From assembly GCA_030407085.1 (NCBI GenBank), contig CM059584.1:88896001-88960000 (forward strand): 64,000 nucleotides of DNA, read 5' to 3'. Below the pieces are notes generated by a model. It had not been told where the DNA came from. It saw only the letters and a list, made by a program, of their open reading frames with translations, and searched no databases. Source of the DNA: Trichopria drosophilae. Lineage: Eukaryota; Arthropoda; Insecta; Hymenoptera; Diapriidae. The first letter of the stretch is position 1. Every line of letters begins with the position of its first letter. Position numbers and translations under genes: made by a program. Below are positions 11,332 to 21,539 of this stretch, piece by piece.

Positions 11332-11634
11332 TTAGCGGGGAGTGATGGGCACATCAGGGTTCACCAGTGGCAGTGTTGCCAGATTGGGTTGTGGCGTTGG
11401 CTCGTAAGTAACATCCTGCAATATTGCAAAGTAGGGCTGTACGAGAAGTTGATTCTTGCGCTCATAACCTGTAACAACATTAATAAACGGGTCAAAAGTG
11501 CCCGTATCGCCCCGCGGACGCTTACCCATTTCGCCCCAACGACCTTCCAAGTTAAAAACAGTTATGCCTATAAAATAAAAATTAAATTTTAAAATACCAG
11601 TGCGAATTTTAAACCTAAAGAACTCGTCTGCCAT
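11332..11634 (-). CDS. Hypothetical protein, proline-rich tail
   Basis: A minus-strand frame starting best at the internal ATG at 11634 (MADEFFRFKIRTG); the longer frame to 11676 adds a hydrophobic leader that looks like translated non-coding DNA. The product is about 100 residues. The first half is mixed; the middle reads RWGEMGKRPRGDTGTFDPF, with RKNQLLVQPYFAILQDV after it, and the C-terminus is Pro-rich (YEPTPQPNL...PDVPITPR). No family recognised. A segment around 11564-11595 is very AT-rich and bounded by GT and AG in the coding sense, but at about 30 bases it is too short for a normal insect intron. It could be a decayed exon or a small element gene. Confidence 0.35.
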   Translation of the reverse strand: MADEFFRFKIRTGILKFNFYFIGITVFNLEGRWGEMGKRPRGDTGTFDPFINVVTGYERKNQLLVQPYFAILQDVTYEPTPQPNLATLPLVNPDVPITPR

Positions 11635-11775
11635 GACAATTATGCAAACATTCGTTACAAAATAAAAAATCAACAAATTAAAATAATAATAACAACAACA
11701 ATAACAAAAACGGCTTTATTGCTTACACTAAGATTCCAATATATACATCAAAGTACTTACTAATTTTGTGGGAGA

Positions 11776-12985
11776 TCGTGGTCTTTTGAACCTGGAGTGT
11801 ATGCATGACGATGCTTGCAACGTGATTAATCCAACGGAGGATCCCCTGATGATGTTAGTTAATCAGCATGAAATTCAGGGGAAGGGGGCGTTTTTATACA
11901 ACACGGCGGAACGTGCGGCGCGAAATCTCGATCTGGTTTCAATGTGGGACGCAGTGGTGCAAAGGAAGCTGAATGCCATCAATCTGTGCCCAGTGCGTCT
12001 CAGGTCTAACATACGGAAAACACAACTACGCATGTTGGAGGGAAGGCATATCGACAAGCCATTGCATGGGCAACTTGGCTTGTCGGTAGAGATGACCTTG
12101 TCGTTCTTAAGATCGGCCGGCTTGAAATCCGAGACTGAGGGTTTTATCTTCGCATGCCAGGATGGGGTCGTCAATACCTTAGCGTACCGCCACAACATCT
12201 TACATCAGACGGTGCAGAGTACGCTTTGTAGATCGTGTGGATGTCATGTTGAGACATTAATGCATCTCTGGGCAGCTTGTCCAAAATATGCAGTCTCAGC
12301 ATACATCCAACCGCACTATACGGCTCTCCGAGTGCTGTATTATCATCTCCGCAGCACTTACGGTATTGACGCGACCCCAGTTTTGCCGTACGTCCCCACT
12401 GATATTGAATCCATAGTCGGAAATGAGTCATGCCGAATATACTGGAATTACTCATTTCCGATGAGCAGGTAATATCAGCCAATAAGCCTGACATCGTCGT
12501 TGTTGACTTCGATGACAAATCCATCTTCGCCATCGAGTTCTCTGCACCAGCAGAGACAAACATAGTCAGCAAAGAGGACGAAAAACGGGTGAAATATCAG
12601 GAACTCCTGTTCGAGATTCGCAGGCTGTATCGAGGGTTCAAAATCAATCTCGTCGTGCTAATGGAGTGCTGAGAGGAATAATATCAACTTTCCTCGAACA
12701 CATCAAAAGCATTCTGCCTGCCAACAACATGCAAATTCCTTCGCAGGCCGAATGCAGAAAGCAGTCGTGCTGGGATCTCTCCGACGGTCGAGATCACGTG
12801 ACATGCTACAACCACTTTTCTGCTGCAGACTGCACAAGTGGATTATGGAGGGCCAAGGGAGGTTAGGGTTTTAGTCGGTAAACCTTGCCCTGAACACCAT
12901 GGGCAAGGGAGTCCGAAACGCGGAGGGTTAACCAACATTATCGCCCCCCTATGGTGCCTAACGCGTTTCCCCCTCCGTAAAAAAA
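11776..12985 (+). mobile_element. RLE-type LINE (R2/R4/Dong-like), copy 1, 5'-truncated
   Basis: The C-terminal third of a LINE whose nuclease is a restriction-like endonuclease rather than an APE. 11776-12472 encodes the post-RT region and a zinc knuckle, CRSCGCHVETLMHLWAAC (C-x2-C, H, C). A frameshift near 12450 leads to the nuclease at about 12470-12670, with the catalytic block KPDIVVVDFDD and the following IEFSAP (PD...D...E layout). Another frameshift near 12665 leads to the tail. The 3' UTR (about 12840-12970) ends in CCCCTCCGT followed by a short A-run. Copies 2 and 3 in this window share the protein, and copy 2 shares the same 3' UTR. 5' truncation is typical of target-primed reverse transcription. 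Confidence 0.85.
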
Positions 12986-13500
12986 AATATATAAAAAAAT
13001 AATCGGTTTTATTGTTTATTTGCCTAGTAAAACAACTCGAAAATCGGAACAGGTTTTTCCCGTAAAACTCGAGTAATATCAACTTTACATAAATGTATGT
13101 GCGCATGAAAATTGTAGCTTATGAAATTCTGAACAATTTCGTTTTTTAATGAAGTATCTATGACCAATAGAAGCCGAGATCTTATTTTTTGAAACATCGG
13201 TTATTTTACTACGTAACGAAAACGGTCAGGCGCGCAGCATTTTTCGCTAATGTATCAAATATGCGCCCTCTAATCGAAAAATGGTTTAAGTAAAAGTTGT
13301 AGGTAATTCAGTCACGAACAAATCTCTCTTAATACTTTTTTTGTATGGTCAAAATTCACTGAGATAGGAACGGAAAACCTCTTATATTCATTTTTTACAT
13401 TTGACGTTTTTCAAGGAATTGCATTTTTTATTTGCATCCAGTGAAAATTGAACAAAATTAAAAATTTGCACATGGTTTATAAATTTATTATACAAATAAA
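12986..13500. other. AT-rich spacer
   Basis: No gene or repeat recognised between the LINE tail and the next element gene. Confidence 0.4.
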
Positions 13501-13502
13501 AA

Positions 13503-16500
13503 TTAGATTTTAGTTTTCTTCTTCATCTTCTTCTGCTCCATTGTCGTCATTTTCCGACTTTGATTCAATTGGTATCGGCACGTACATGTTTCCACAGTCG
13601 TTTTCAATGCAGTGAGCGCCGATATCGGAACATTTAAGTCCTGCTTTTCTTCATCCATAGAATCCGGTACACGTTGTTTTGCATTTGCATGCCATGAGTT
13701 AAAGAAGCTCGTTGGATGCAGGAGGATCCGTTGTTGAAAATGGCTGAAGGCATCCTTCAATTTTCGTCCGCCTCCATTGTTTCGGAACTTTTTTGTTGTT
13801 CACCCACGTATGAATCTGGTGGTAGCACCTAAATGAGTGTTGAGCAGCAGCATTTGATATGGGCGGCAATGATGACAAAACACAAGGTTTTCTTTGTAGC
13901 TGATGTTCTGCACACAGTATACCGATGATTATCAAGGGAAGATTTTGTGGATTTTTTGCAGCATACAGATAGAGAAATAATAATTCTCCACATTTCTTCA
14001 CTTCTGCAGCTGTTGACGTGGCTGACATGAAGGTAATAACGTGAGTGATTGAGAGGAAAGTGAATCCACTGTCATTTGATTATTATGTACCTTCAGCGAA
14101 AATTTATGGAAGCTAATGACAGAACCCTATCGCTACGTTTCATTGCAATATCTTTCAGCGGCTTTTGCTGCAGTTTTTCGGTAAGAGGTTCGCCAATTTC
14201 TCATGCTGTAAAACAATTTATAACCGATGGATCACCTTGTACTCCTGTACTCAAGGACAAAATAGCATCAGTGACTGAAAAAAGATTGTGGATACGCAGC
14301 CACTAGATGAGTTTTTTAACGTCTTTACTATCTTGATCGATTCGAGTTTCACGAATTTCGACGTGCTGCTGACTATTTGAAAATTGGTTTCCGCGGTACT
14401 TCCACAGATCTTCACAAATATTGTGTAATATTGGCATTGTCACGGTAAATGACGTCAATGAACTGTCCGTTATGCCTCTGCCAATCATGCCACATTTGAC
14501 CGAAAAGTCCCTATTAAGTGTTTGTTCTCTCTTTTGGTCAGACCAAGCCCCTGAGTACAATTTGTCAGTTCTTCTGTGAAATCACTGTTTCTCGTTCTTC
14601 ATAAGTCAACTGAATTTTTTCAAAAATTATATTTGACAGCGCTATCTGCACAAGCAAGTGCCCTCTTACTGCTCTCCCTCTTATCGACCGAATTCGGAGC
14701 GTATGTCAGACTGAGAAGTTCTCGAAGACCACTGCCTACCATTATATGTCTTATGCATTCAAGATAAGGGAAAATGATATGAAACCCATCGTGTCGCATA
14801 ACTACCTTACGTAAAACGGAATTTTCACTACAACAATCTACGATGTACCTCGCCTTCATGTATAATGGTTGGTCGAACGTCACGAATATGGATTTTAATT
14901 TGATTTCCTCTGCTTTTTGTAATCGCTGGGTGAAGCATTGTCAAAAGACAAAAATATCACTTGTGTAATCTGTGCACATCGGTCTTTCGTAATTTGTTGG
15001 CGGTAACCTCTCCATCCCGGGATGTTAGGAACTTCAGCATTCTTAGCCATCATCCACAAAGTGTCCGTTACGGTTGGCATTAAGATGTTGTTGGACAATT
15101 TCATGCTGTCAGCTACATTGTCGCTTAAATGTGGTAAAATTATTGACTTCAACCCATTAACTGATTTATGCTTAAAGATTTGCAACTGCACAACGCCGCT
15201 TTTTTCAAACCGTCAGCTATTTTCAAATTTGGTCGCTATACTATCCGATCTGAACTGTTCATTATAGCAGTAATTGGAGTAACGCACTCAATACCATCCA
15301 GACTAGGAAAAGTATGAAGCCCATCGATTGTAACAGCATTAATATCTGTATTGTCAAACACAAATTGAACGTGCGTATGTGTTTCACTTTCTTCGTCAAG
15401 TACCTTCTCTTCATACCACAAGTCACAGATTATTTTATGTGCGATATTAGTAACACAGACGGTGGTATTTTTTTTCGTACATGCGATATGGTAGCTTGAG
15501 ATCCAAATTCTTTTAGCAGACCTTTCTCCAAAGTCTTCCACGCTGGTGCTTTGTATGTGGCTTTCGCTATGACTTCTAAGAGTTGTTCTGATGAAAATTG
15601 ATGGCCCGCAAATGAAAATGACATATAATCTTTTTTCGAGCGGCGGAGATGGCCCCTGTTTCGAAATTCAATGTTTTTTAAACGTCATATTGTAGAAAAG
15701 TTCATTGCGCAACTTTTTTGTAGTGAGCAAAATGTTCTAACTTGTTCCGTTTTCTAAATATACCCAAAAAACGGATTATTTTTTAATTTAAATTTACCCG
15801 TGATTTTTGTGGTCAATAGCTGTAAAATCCGAGCGCTGTGAAGCGGTGCACGCGGCGCGATGCTGAAAATGAATGCATCGCGGCGGGACGAATGATTAAA
15901 AGATTCGTAACATTTTAACGGTTCAGTATTTTGACTTCAAACTTTCCAAAACACTTATTTACACCTTTCTGAATAACTTTCTCACTGGAAGTATTTAGTT
16001 GCTGAAAATTCGCTCGACTTCCAAACCTTACAAACGATCAATGCACGATTTTTGTACAGCCGCAAATAAACATTTTTATCTTTTTTTGAAAATACTAATA
16101 ATTTTTTTTAACATGACCATAATTTAAATACCATAAGTTTTTAAATACTATAAGGTATATCCCCTGAAAATATCGTTAAAAAATTCGAACTGATTTAATT
16201 ACAGTGAGTTGAAAACAAAAATCATGGGTAAATTTAAATTAAAAAATAATCTGGTTTTTGGGTATATTTAGAAAACGGAACAAGTTAAAACATTTTGCGC
16301 ATTGCAAACAAGTTGCGCAATGTAATTTTCTACAATATGGCGTTTAAAAAACATTGAATTTCGAAACTTTACAAATAACAGGCCAGGGGCCATCTCCGCG
16401 GATCGAAAAAAGATTATATGCCCTTTTCGTTTCCGAACCTTCAATTGGCATTCTTCTGATTGACGTAAGTAATTCAAAATTGTCTGTAACGCTTTAGTAA

Positions 16501-17069
16501 TATAAGCTGACATTGATCTTCCGACTTGTTTCGATGTACTCATCTTATAGAAATTACTGTAGCAATCTAAACGGTACATCGTTCCACTTTCCTCTAAGTT
16601 CGCAGTACATGTTAGACGATGAAGCACCTAGTGACCCAGTTCATCGTTACGCTCCTGAGCTTTTTTTGATATTGCTTCAGCAGTTGATTCTTTTCGTACC
16701 GTACGTATTGATCGCTGTAACTCATTTCGGAGTGTATTTTTCTTCGTATAGAAAATTTGTTGCAGAACAAACAATTTTTCGTAAAGTCGAAGGAACCTGA
16801 AGATCATGTTTTTTTTTTGCGTTTGAAGGTGTCGGTTCACTTACAGTGTGCCGTTTCAAGTAAGAATTTATGCTATCTCTCCGGCTGTAATTTTTTCGAC
16901 ATTCAGAATTAATAAATGTAGAAGTTGATGCAGTTAACATACCATGTTTTCCGTCTTTACGTAATTTACTCGTGTCGATTACAGAGTTCAATCCTTTCTC
17001 AGAAATCGTGGTCAACGTTCCTGCTTCTTCTCCAATGTCGCAGATGAAACATCGTTTATCGTTGTCCAT
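13503..17069 (-). pseudogene. Decayed TE-like multicopy gene, interrupted by an insertion
   Basis: Consecutive minus-strand frames form one gene-like series: 17069-16722, 16840-16628, 16627-16268, [insertion 15627-16415], 15624-15430, 15541-15236, 15191-14895, 14883-14620, 14560-14303, 14028-13699 and 13760-13503. The N-terminus starts MDNDKRCFICDIGEE and keeps a paired-Cys pattern. Central signatures are FVFDNTDINAVTIDGLHTF followed by GIECVTP, then FDQPLYMKARYIV, HDGFHIIFPYLECI and MVGSGLRELL. From memory these recur in a very widespread, unnamed repeated protein family of arthropods and cnidarians that behaves like a transposon gene. I do not know its activity. Many frameshifts make it non-functional. 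Confidence 0.6.
15627..16415. mobile_element. 789-bp inverted-repeat DNA element inserted in the TE-like gene
   Basis: Both ends carry inverted repeats of about 190 bases starting AATCTTTTTTCGA (15627 rightward; complement from 16415 leftward) and ending in a TTTAAATTTACCC(G/A)TGATTTTTG segment. ATAT flanks both sides (15623-15626 and 16416-16419) and reads as a 4-bp target duplication. Removing the element with one ATAT brings the host frame back in register (…RKGH then MSFSFAGHQF…), so the boundaries are firm. There is no coding capacity: it is a non-autonomous DNA transposon. The superfamily is not assigned. Confidence 0.85.
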
Positions 17070-17342
17070 TGTTTCATAAAATAAATATCCGTAGAGGAGG
17101 GTGGCCCAATGCCGACCGTGATGGGAGATATAGAGCAGGGGGTAGTAGGTACAATCCGGTTGGGTTTGGTCGACTTTCTCCTACTTATTGCACTACAAGC
17201 TCCCCGAGTCGCACGTGGCTTCGCAAACCTTAGGGGGTTAGTTAGGTTCAGTTAGTACAAGAAGGGGGTCTAGAGGGCGGAGTTTCCCCATGGCATAGGG
17301 ACAACGGTGGATTCAAGCTTCACGAGTCCATATATACCTGCG
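17070..17342. other. Spacer, moderately GC-rich
   Basis: Leads from the TE-like gene start into the tandem arrays; nothing recognised. Confidence 0.35.
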
Positions 17343-17700
17343 ATTCCCTGGTGCACGTATTTGCGCTAATAACATAGAAAGCTACGGAGCGCACTAGCTA
17401 GATCCCGTAATCGGCGACCCCGAACACCTGGTGCTCGTATTTGAGCTAATAACATAAAAAGCTACGTAGCGCACTACCTAGATATCGTAATGGGCGACTC
17501 TGAACACCTGATGCACGTATTTGAGCTAATAACATAAAAAGCTACGGATCGCACTAACTAGACCACGTAATCGGCAACCCTAAACACCCAGTACATGCAG
17601 AATAGCTAATAACATAAAATTCTACGGATCCCACCGCCTAGCCCGTAATCGGCGACCCTGAAGACCTGGTGCACGTAGAATAGCTAATAACATAAGAAAC
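17343..17700. repeat. 80-bp tandem repeat, about 4.5 copies
   Basis: GCTACG(G/T)A at 17381, 17461 and 17541, and TCTACGGA at 17621, mark an exact 80-base period. Each unit contains CGTAATCGGCGACCC, ACACCTGGTGC and GCTAATAACATA with scattered substitutions. Confidence 0.92.
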
Positions 17701-17701
17701 T

Positions 17702-17940
17702 ATGAAGTGTCCCAGACGACGGATGTCCCAGACGATGAAGTGTCCCAGACGATGAAATGTCCCAGACGATAAAGTGTCCCAGACGATGAAGTGTCCCAGA
17801 CGATGAAATGTCCCAGACGATGAAGTGTCCAAGACGATGAAGTGTCCAAGACGATGAAGTGTCCAGACGATGAAGTGTCGTAGACGATGAAGTGTCAATA
17901 CGATGAAACGGAAGGCTATGAAGTGGGGTACGATGAAATA
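17702..17940. repeat. 17-bp tandem repeat, about 14 copies
   Basis: Head-to-tail units GATGAAGTGTCCCAGAC begin where the 80-bp array ends and decay at the right side (GATGAAACGGAAGGC, TATGAAGTGGGGTAC). The 118-codon minus frame across it is a product of the repeat, not a gene. Confidence 0.93.
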
Positions 17941-17950
17941 GAATACGATT

Positions 17951-18235
17951 ATGTGTACTGGTACCGGTGAGTCCTCACATACTAGTTTTGTCAAGAGCGA
18001 CTATTTATCGATATTCCAGCAAGCTCTAAGACTAGAGCAATGCAATGTGATAGCCAACTGTCAGTCGCGCTTTTTGGACCTGATCTTTGCGAACACGTTT
18101 TTCAAGCTATTTCTCGAGCGATTATTTTATGTAATATGTAACCTTGTTTATACTAGCCCCCCTAGTGGTCTTCGTGACTGAGGGGTCAATTGAGTTTAAT
18201 AAATCAAATCAAATCGAATATACTAATTTAAAACT
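17951..18235 (+). mobile_element. LINE endonuclease fragment fused to a LINE 3' end
   Basis: The frame at 17975-18090 reads LEQCNVIANCQSRFLDLIFAN, matching the APE-type endonuclease block of Jockey/CR1-like LINEs (…N.R...LDLV..N). About 60 bases later the sequence has the look of a LINE 3' UTR (CCCCCCTAGTGGTCTTCGTGACTG) ending in TTTAATAAATCAAATCAAATC. RT and the rest of ORF2 are missing. This is a heavily internally deleted copy. Confidence 0.6.
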
Positions 18236-18615
18236 AATAGCACAAATACCGGCATATTATTGCACTACTAGCCACGTAGAACAAACAATGGAATAACGTA
18301 GTGAAGACGAAAAGACATTGTGTTGTTTTGTGAAAAACTAGGTCGCGGGATCAGTTCAGAAAATTTTCGTGTGGAATAGTACTTGTTACGGAAAATACAA
18401 ACGCCGCAGATGCATTATTGCAAATGGCGGGACAACAAACAAAGGTGTTCGAAAGCGAAGAAGCCGTTTCAAACATGACATATGCGTAGGGCGGAACAGG
18501 AACGCCATTAGAAACGATGTTCGCACCGCAGTTACCACACGGCGAGATATCAAAGGTGATTAAAATAATGACCGCGCTGATTCAGCAGAATGCGACACTA
18601 GTGTAGTCGGTAAGA
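18236..18615. other. Region upstream of gypsy-1 gag
   Basis: Probably leader or LTR remnant of gypsy-1. No LTR pair or primer-binding site could be matched. The small frame at 18369-18563 is Arg-rich and not convincing. Confidence 0.3.
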
Positions 18616-18618
18616 TAG

Positions 18619-19374
18619 ATGCCTGAAAATATTCACTACAACGTACTTCCGGACATGTCGTACAACCTTTCGTACTTCGAAGGATTATCTAGTGATGTGA
18701 ATGCCAAAGTCTGGTTGAAACAACTTGAATCTACAGCAGTCATGCATCATTGGACTGAGCCTGTAGCATTCGAAGTTGCTAGAAGTCACCTTACAAAAGC
18801 CGTAAAAAATTGGAACGTTGCCAATTTTGACGTTATCAACGATTGGCAATCCTTCTGCCGGACGTTGGCAAATTCATTTTTGATGGCAAAATTCATGACA
18901 GAAAAATGGGACGAGATGCAAAGAAGACGCCAACCAATTTTCGGGAGAAGATACCAGGGAATATTTTTACGATAAAGTATGCTCGTGCAACGCTCTCGGA
19001 TTCACTTTGCAAGAGACAACGACGAAGGTGGCAATTGTTCTACTTTCAAAAATGACGAGTTCATCAATTATAGCTCAATCGCGTAAAAATTTCGTGACGA
19101 AAAATTAACGTTGAGATTCGCCGAAACGCCAGACAAGCGAGGTGCCAATTCGACGGAAGGTTTAGAAAAAGCGTGTTTTCGTTTTCATGGGAAAGGTCAT
19201 TTCACGCGAGAAAGCTCTGTTAAACGCGAAGTTAAATGCTTTAACTGTAATGTCATCGATCATATCTCGAAAGATTGCACAAAACCGCGAAAAGCATTAC
19301 CTACTAACGTAAATTCGATAGAATCTGAAAACGATAACGGTTCTAAATATTTTAAACCTTTTCACGTGTTTTAG
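18619..19374 (+). pseudogene. Gypsy-1 gag
   Basis: The capsid-like part (18619-18975) contains YFEGLSSDVNAKVWLKQLE and NDWQSFCRTLANSF, the pattern of the gypsy Gag capsid core. A frameshift follows. 19111-19374 carries the nucleocapsid: a damaged first knuckle (CFRFHGKGHFTRESS, two Cys lost) and an intact C-x2-C-x4-H-x4-C knuckle (CFNCNVIDHISKDC). Gag would assemble the particle and bind element RNA. Pol follows downstream. Confidence 0.78.
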
Positions 19375-20130
19375 AGAATGGGTTTGAATTTATTCGTCGT
19401 TCGAGTACTCTTATTCGATTTGGCGAAGTCGATAATGAAGTTAAGTCGAATGGCATAATTAAAGAAAATGTAATCGTTGATGATAGTCCTGCAGATAATG
19501 TAATATTTCGGGTTGTATCGGATCTTGTGCAACGATATGAGGAATGAATTTTCCGTTACCCAACATTGACTACGGTATAGAAGAACTGTACGGAGCTTCG
19601 GTTTTCGCAAAATTAGATCTGGCTCATGGATACATACAAGTTCTGTTGACAGAGAGCGCGAAAGAAAAAAACACTTTCATTACACCAGGTGAAACGGGTC
19701 AATTTGAACGGGCGACGTTTGGCCTAATGAACGCACCGTTTTATTTTGCCAAATTAATGAAAAGTATATTCGGTCCTGATAGTAATAAATTGGTAATTGT
19801 TGAGTTTGATGATATCTTGTTACATTCGAAATCATGGGAGAAATTCTTTGCAAAATTGGAAAAAATACTGTATTTACTTAAAGATGCCGGCCTAACGCTT
19901 AATTTGAAAAATGTAAATTTGGATTACGTGAAGTTAGTTATTTGGGGTTTGTTGTCGGTAAGGAAGGGACTGTCAGATATTAGTCTATGTTAATTCGTTA
20001 AAAATTAAAAACGCACAAATTATTTGCTGAGTTAATGCCTTGTCCGAGTTTGATTTCACTATTTGTCATCGCAAGGGTGAGAGAATGCAACACGTTAATG
20101 CACTCTCTTGTGCATCCGTAGTGCAGCACT
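19375..20130 (+). pseudogene. Gypsy-1 pol: protease trace, reverse transcriptase, RNase H end
   Basis: 19375-19540 contains probable protease tail sequence. 19544-19993 is the RT: FAKLDLAHGYIQV (motif A), FGLMNAPFYFAKLM, and motif C as EFDDILLHS (usual Y replaced by E but both Asp kept). After a gap the RNase H tail appears at about 20045-20110 (FDFTICHRKGERMQHVNALS). The middle of RNase H and the thumb are missing or scrambled, so this Pol is dead. Confidence 0.82.
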
Positions 20131-20289
20131 TGAGACTGCTACCGTAAGCAATGTTCAGATTCGCGAAGACGAAATATTAATGTACCAGCGAAGCGATGAG
20201 AGCTTACTTAAGAAAATCAAAATTTTTAAAAACATTGAGCAAGACCGTACGCGCTAAGAGCAAAGCGAGGTACAAGATTATATCATTAC

Positions 20290-20945
20290 AGGCGGAGTTT
20301 TGTAACTATATGTCATTCCTCGCACAATGAGGAAAAATCACGATCTTTCGAACCATTTTGGAGTAGATAAGATAGTAGCTCGAATTGAACAATTTTATTA
20401 TTTTCCGCGATTACAAAGCTACGTCCGACGCCATATTGCCGCATGTGTGGAATGTTTATTTTTAAAAAATCGAGTGTTAAACAATTAGGGGAATTGCATC
20501 CCATTCCGGTCGGAAAATGACCATTCGAGATCATACATATTGATCTTCTTGGATCTTTTGTATCATCGGTTAAAAAAAATAAGTATATATTAGCAATAAT
20601 TTGTAATGTAACTAAATTTGTACAATTGTACGCCGTACGAGATGTGAAGGCACGTTCAACCGTACAGAAAGTGGAGAACTTTATAGAGCTTTTCGGAGCT
20701 CCTGAGCGTATCGTGTCAGATCGTGGTTCAGCGTTTACGTCATCTCAATTCGAACAATGTACAAAACGATCCGGAATAAAACACATACTTAATTCTAGTC
20801 ACCACCCACAAGCGATATGTCAGGTAGAGCGCCTTAATCGTACCATACTTTCTGGATGCGAGCGAGCTTAACCGACAATGAACGCCGCGATTGGGACAAA
20901 AATATGACACAACTTGAACGTGAAATTAATAGTACTATCTGTAAA
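20290..20945 (+). pseudogene. Gypsy-1 integrase
   Basis: The zinc-binding H-H-C-C module lies around 20345-20475 (HFGVDKIVARIEQFYYFPRL, then HIAACVECLF). The catalytic core follows: D in IHIDLLGSF (about 20535), D in IVSDRGSAFTS and E in HHPQAICQVERLNR. The last two are separated by 35 residues, the standard DD35E spacing. Stops occur at about 20487, 20517 and 20868. The frame beyond, WDKNMTQLEREINSTICKTTKP, is cut off exactly where the AACCT run starts. Integrase would have joined the element cDNA to chromosomal DNA. Confidence 0.85.
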
Positions 20946-20954
20946 ACGACGAAA

Positions 20955-20973
20955 CCTAACCTAACCTAACCTA
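20955..20973. repeat. Interstitial telomere-type repeat (TTAGG)
   Basis: CCTAACCTAACCTAACCTA, almost four units of the arthropod telomere repeat read on the C-rich strand. It sits inside the gypsy-1 integrase at the point where homology stops. Confidence 0.8.
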
Positions 20974-20974
20974 T

Positions 20975-21428
20975 AGCTTTTACAGAGCTTTTACGATGGC
21001 GCCCTCTACTTTCAGGTCGTTCCTTCCATAGAGAAATTTCGCAAAAGTTTGAGAATGCTTAGTTTTTTTACTGCATTTTCAGGTTTCGCAGGATATTTTT
21101 TGTAGATATTTCAATTAGCGAGACCTAACTTAAAGTAGAACTTTTAAGGACGTTTTTTCGTTTGTTACTCCCCGTGTCCCTTCCCCTTCGTAGTTTCGAA
21201 ATTTTTTTTTTTCGTCTGCGAGGATTCAACAAATCTACACACGAATCATTCAACAAATCTACACACGAATTAGTAACAGATGACGCTGGCAAGATCTTAG
21301 GCAAAAATAAAAATAATCGCTGTGTAGTCTTTCACGAGATTATTCAGCGGTTACCTTGGACGGAGTAGATTCGTATATCTATTATGTCACGTTACTGGAA
21401 TATATCCAACCTCAGGACATTACAGGTG
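20975..21428 (+). other. Possible LTR of gypsy-2
   Basis: This stretch lies just upstream of a primer-binding-site-like sequence and may be the 3' part of a 5' LTR ending near GACATTACA. A 23-base direct duplication (21224-21246 and 21248-21270, starting ATTCAACAAATCTAC) lies inside. The left end is not defined. Confidence 0.4.
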
Positions 21429-21430
21429 AA

Positions 21431-21448
21431 TGGTGTCAGAAGTGGGAT
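21431..21448 (+). other. Primer-binding site of gypsy-2
   Basis: TGGTGTCAGAAGTGGGAT starts with TGG, as required to pair with a tRNA CCA end. From memory it complements a tRNA-Leu 3' end. Its position, just before pol-like sequence, suits an LTR element leader. Confidence 0.65.
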
Positions 21449-21539
21449 TAGCTTTGCAAAAAAAAAAACTGTTGCTGGTTCCTTGATTTAAAAAAAACAA
21501 TTTTTTTCACATTAATTTTCATTTTAAAAAAATACATTT

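Noticed and set aside
11564..11595. Intron in the orphan frame
   Set aside because: The GT-AG interval is only about 30 bases, below the usual insect minimum.
17343..17940. CRISPR-like array
   Set aside because: Repeats are contiguous without unique spacers, and the sequence is eukaryotic.
17638..17994. 118-codon minus-strand frame
   Set aside because: It is a translation of the 17-bp tandem array (repeating HRLGHFIV) with no start context or conservation.
20955..20973. True telomere end
   Set aside because: There are fewer than four units, and unique sequence lies on both sides.
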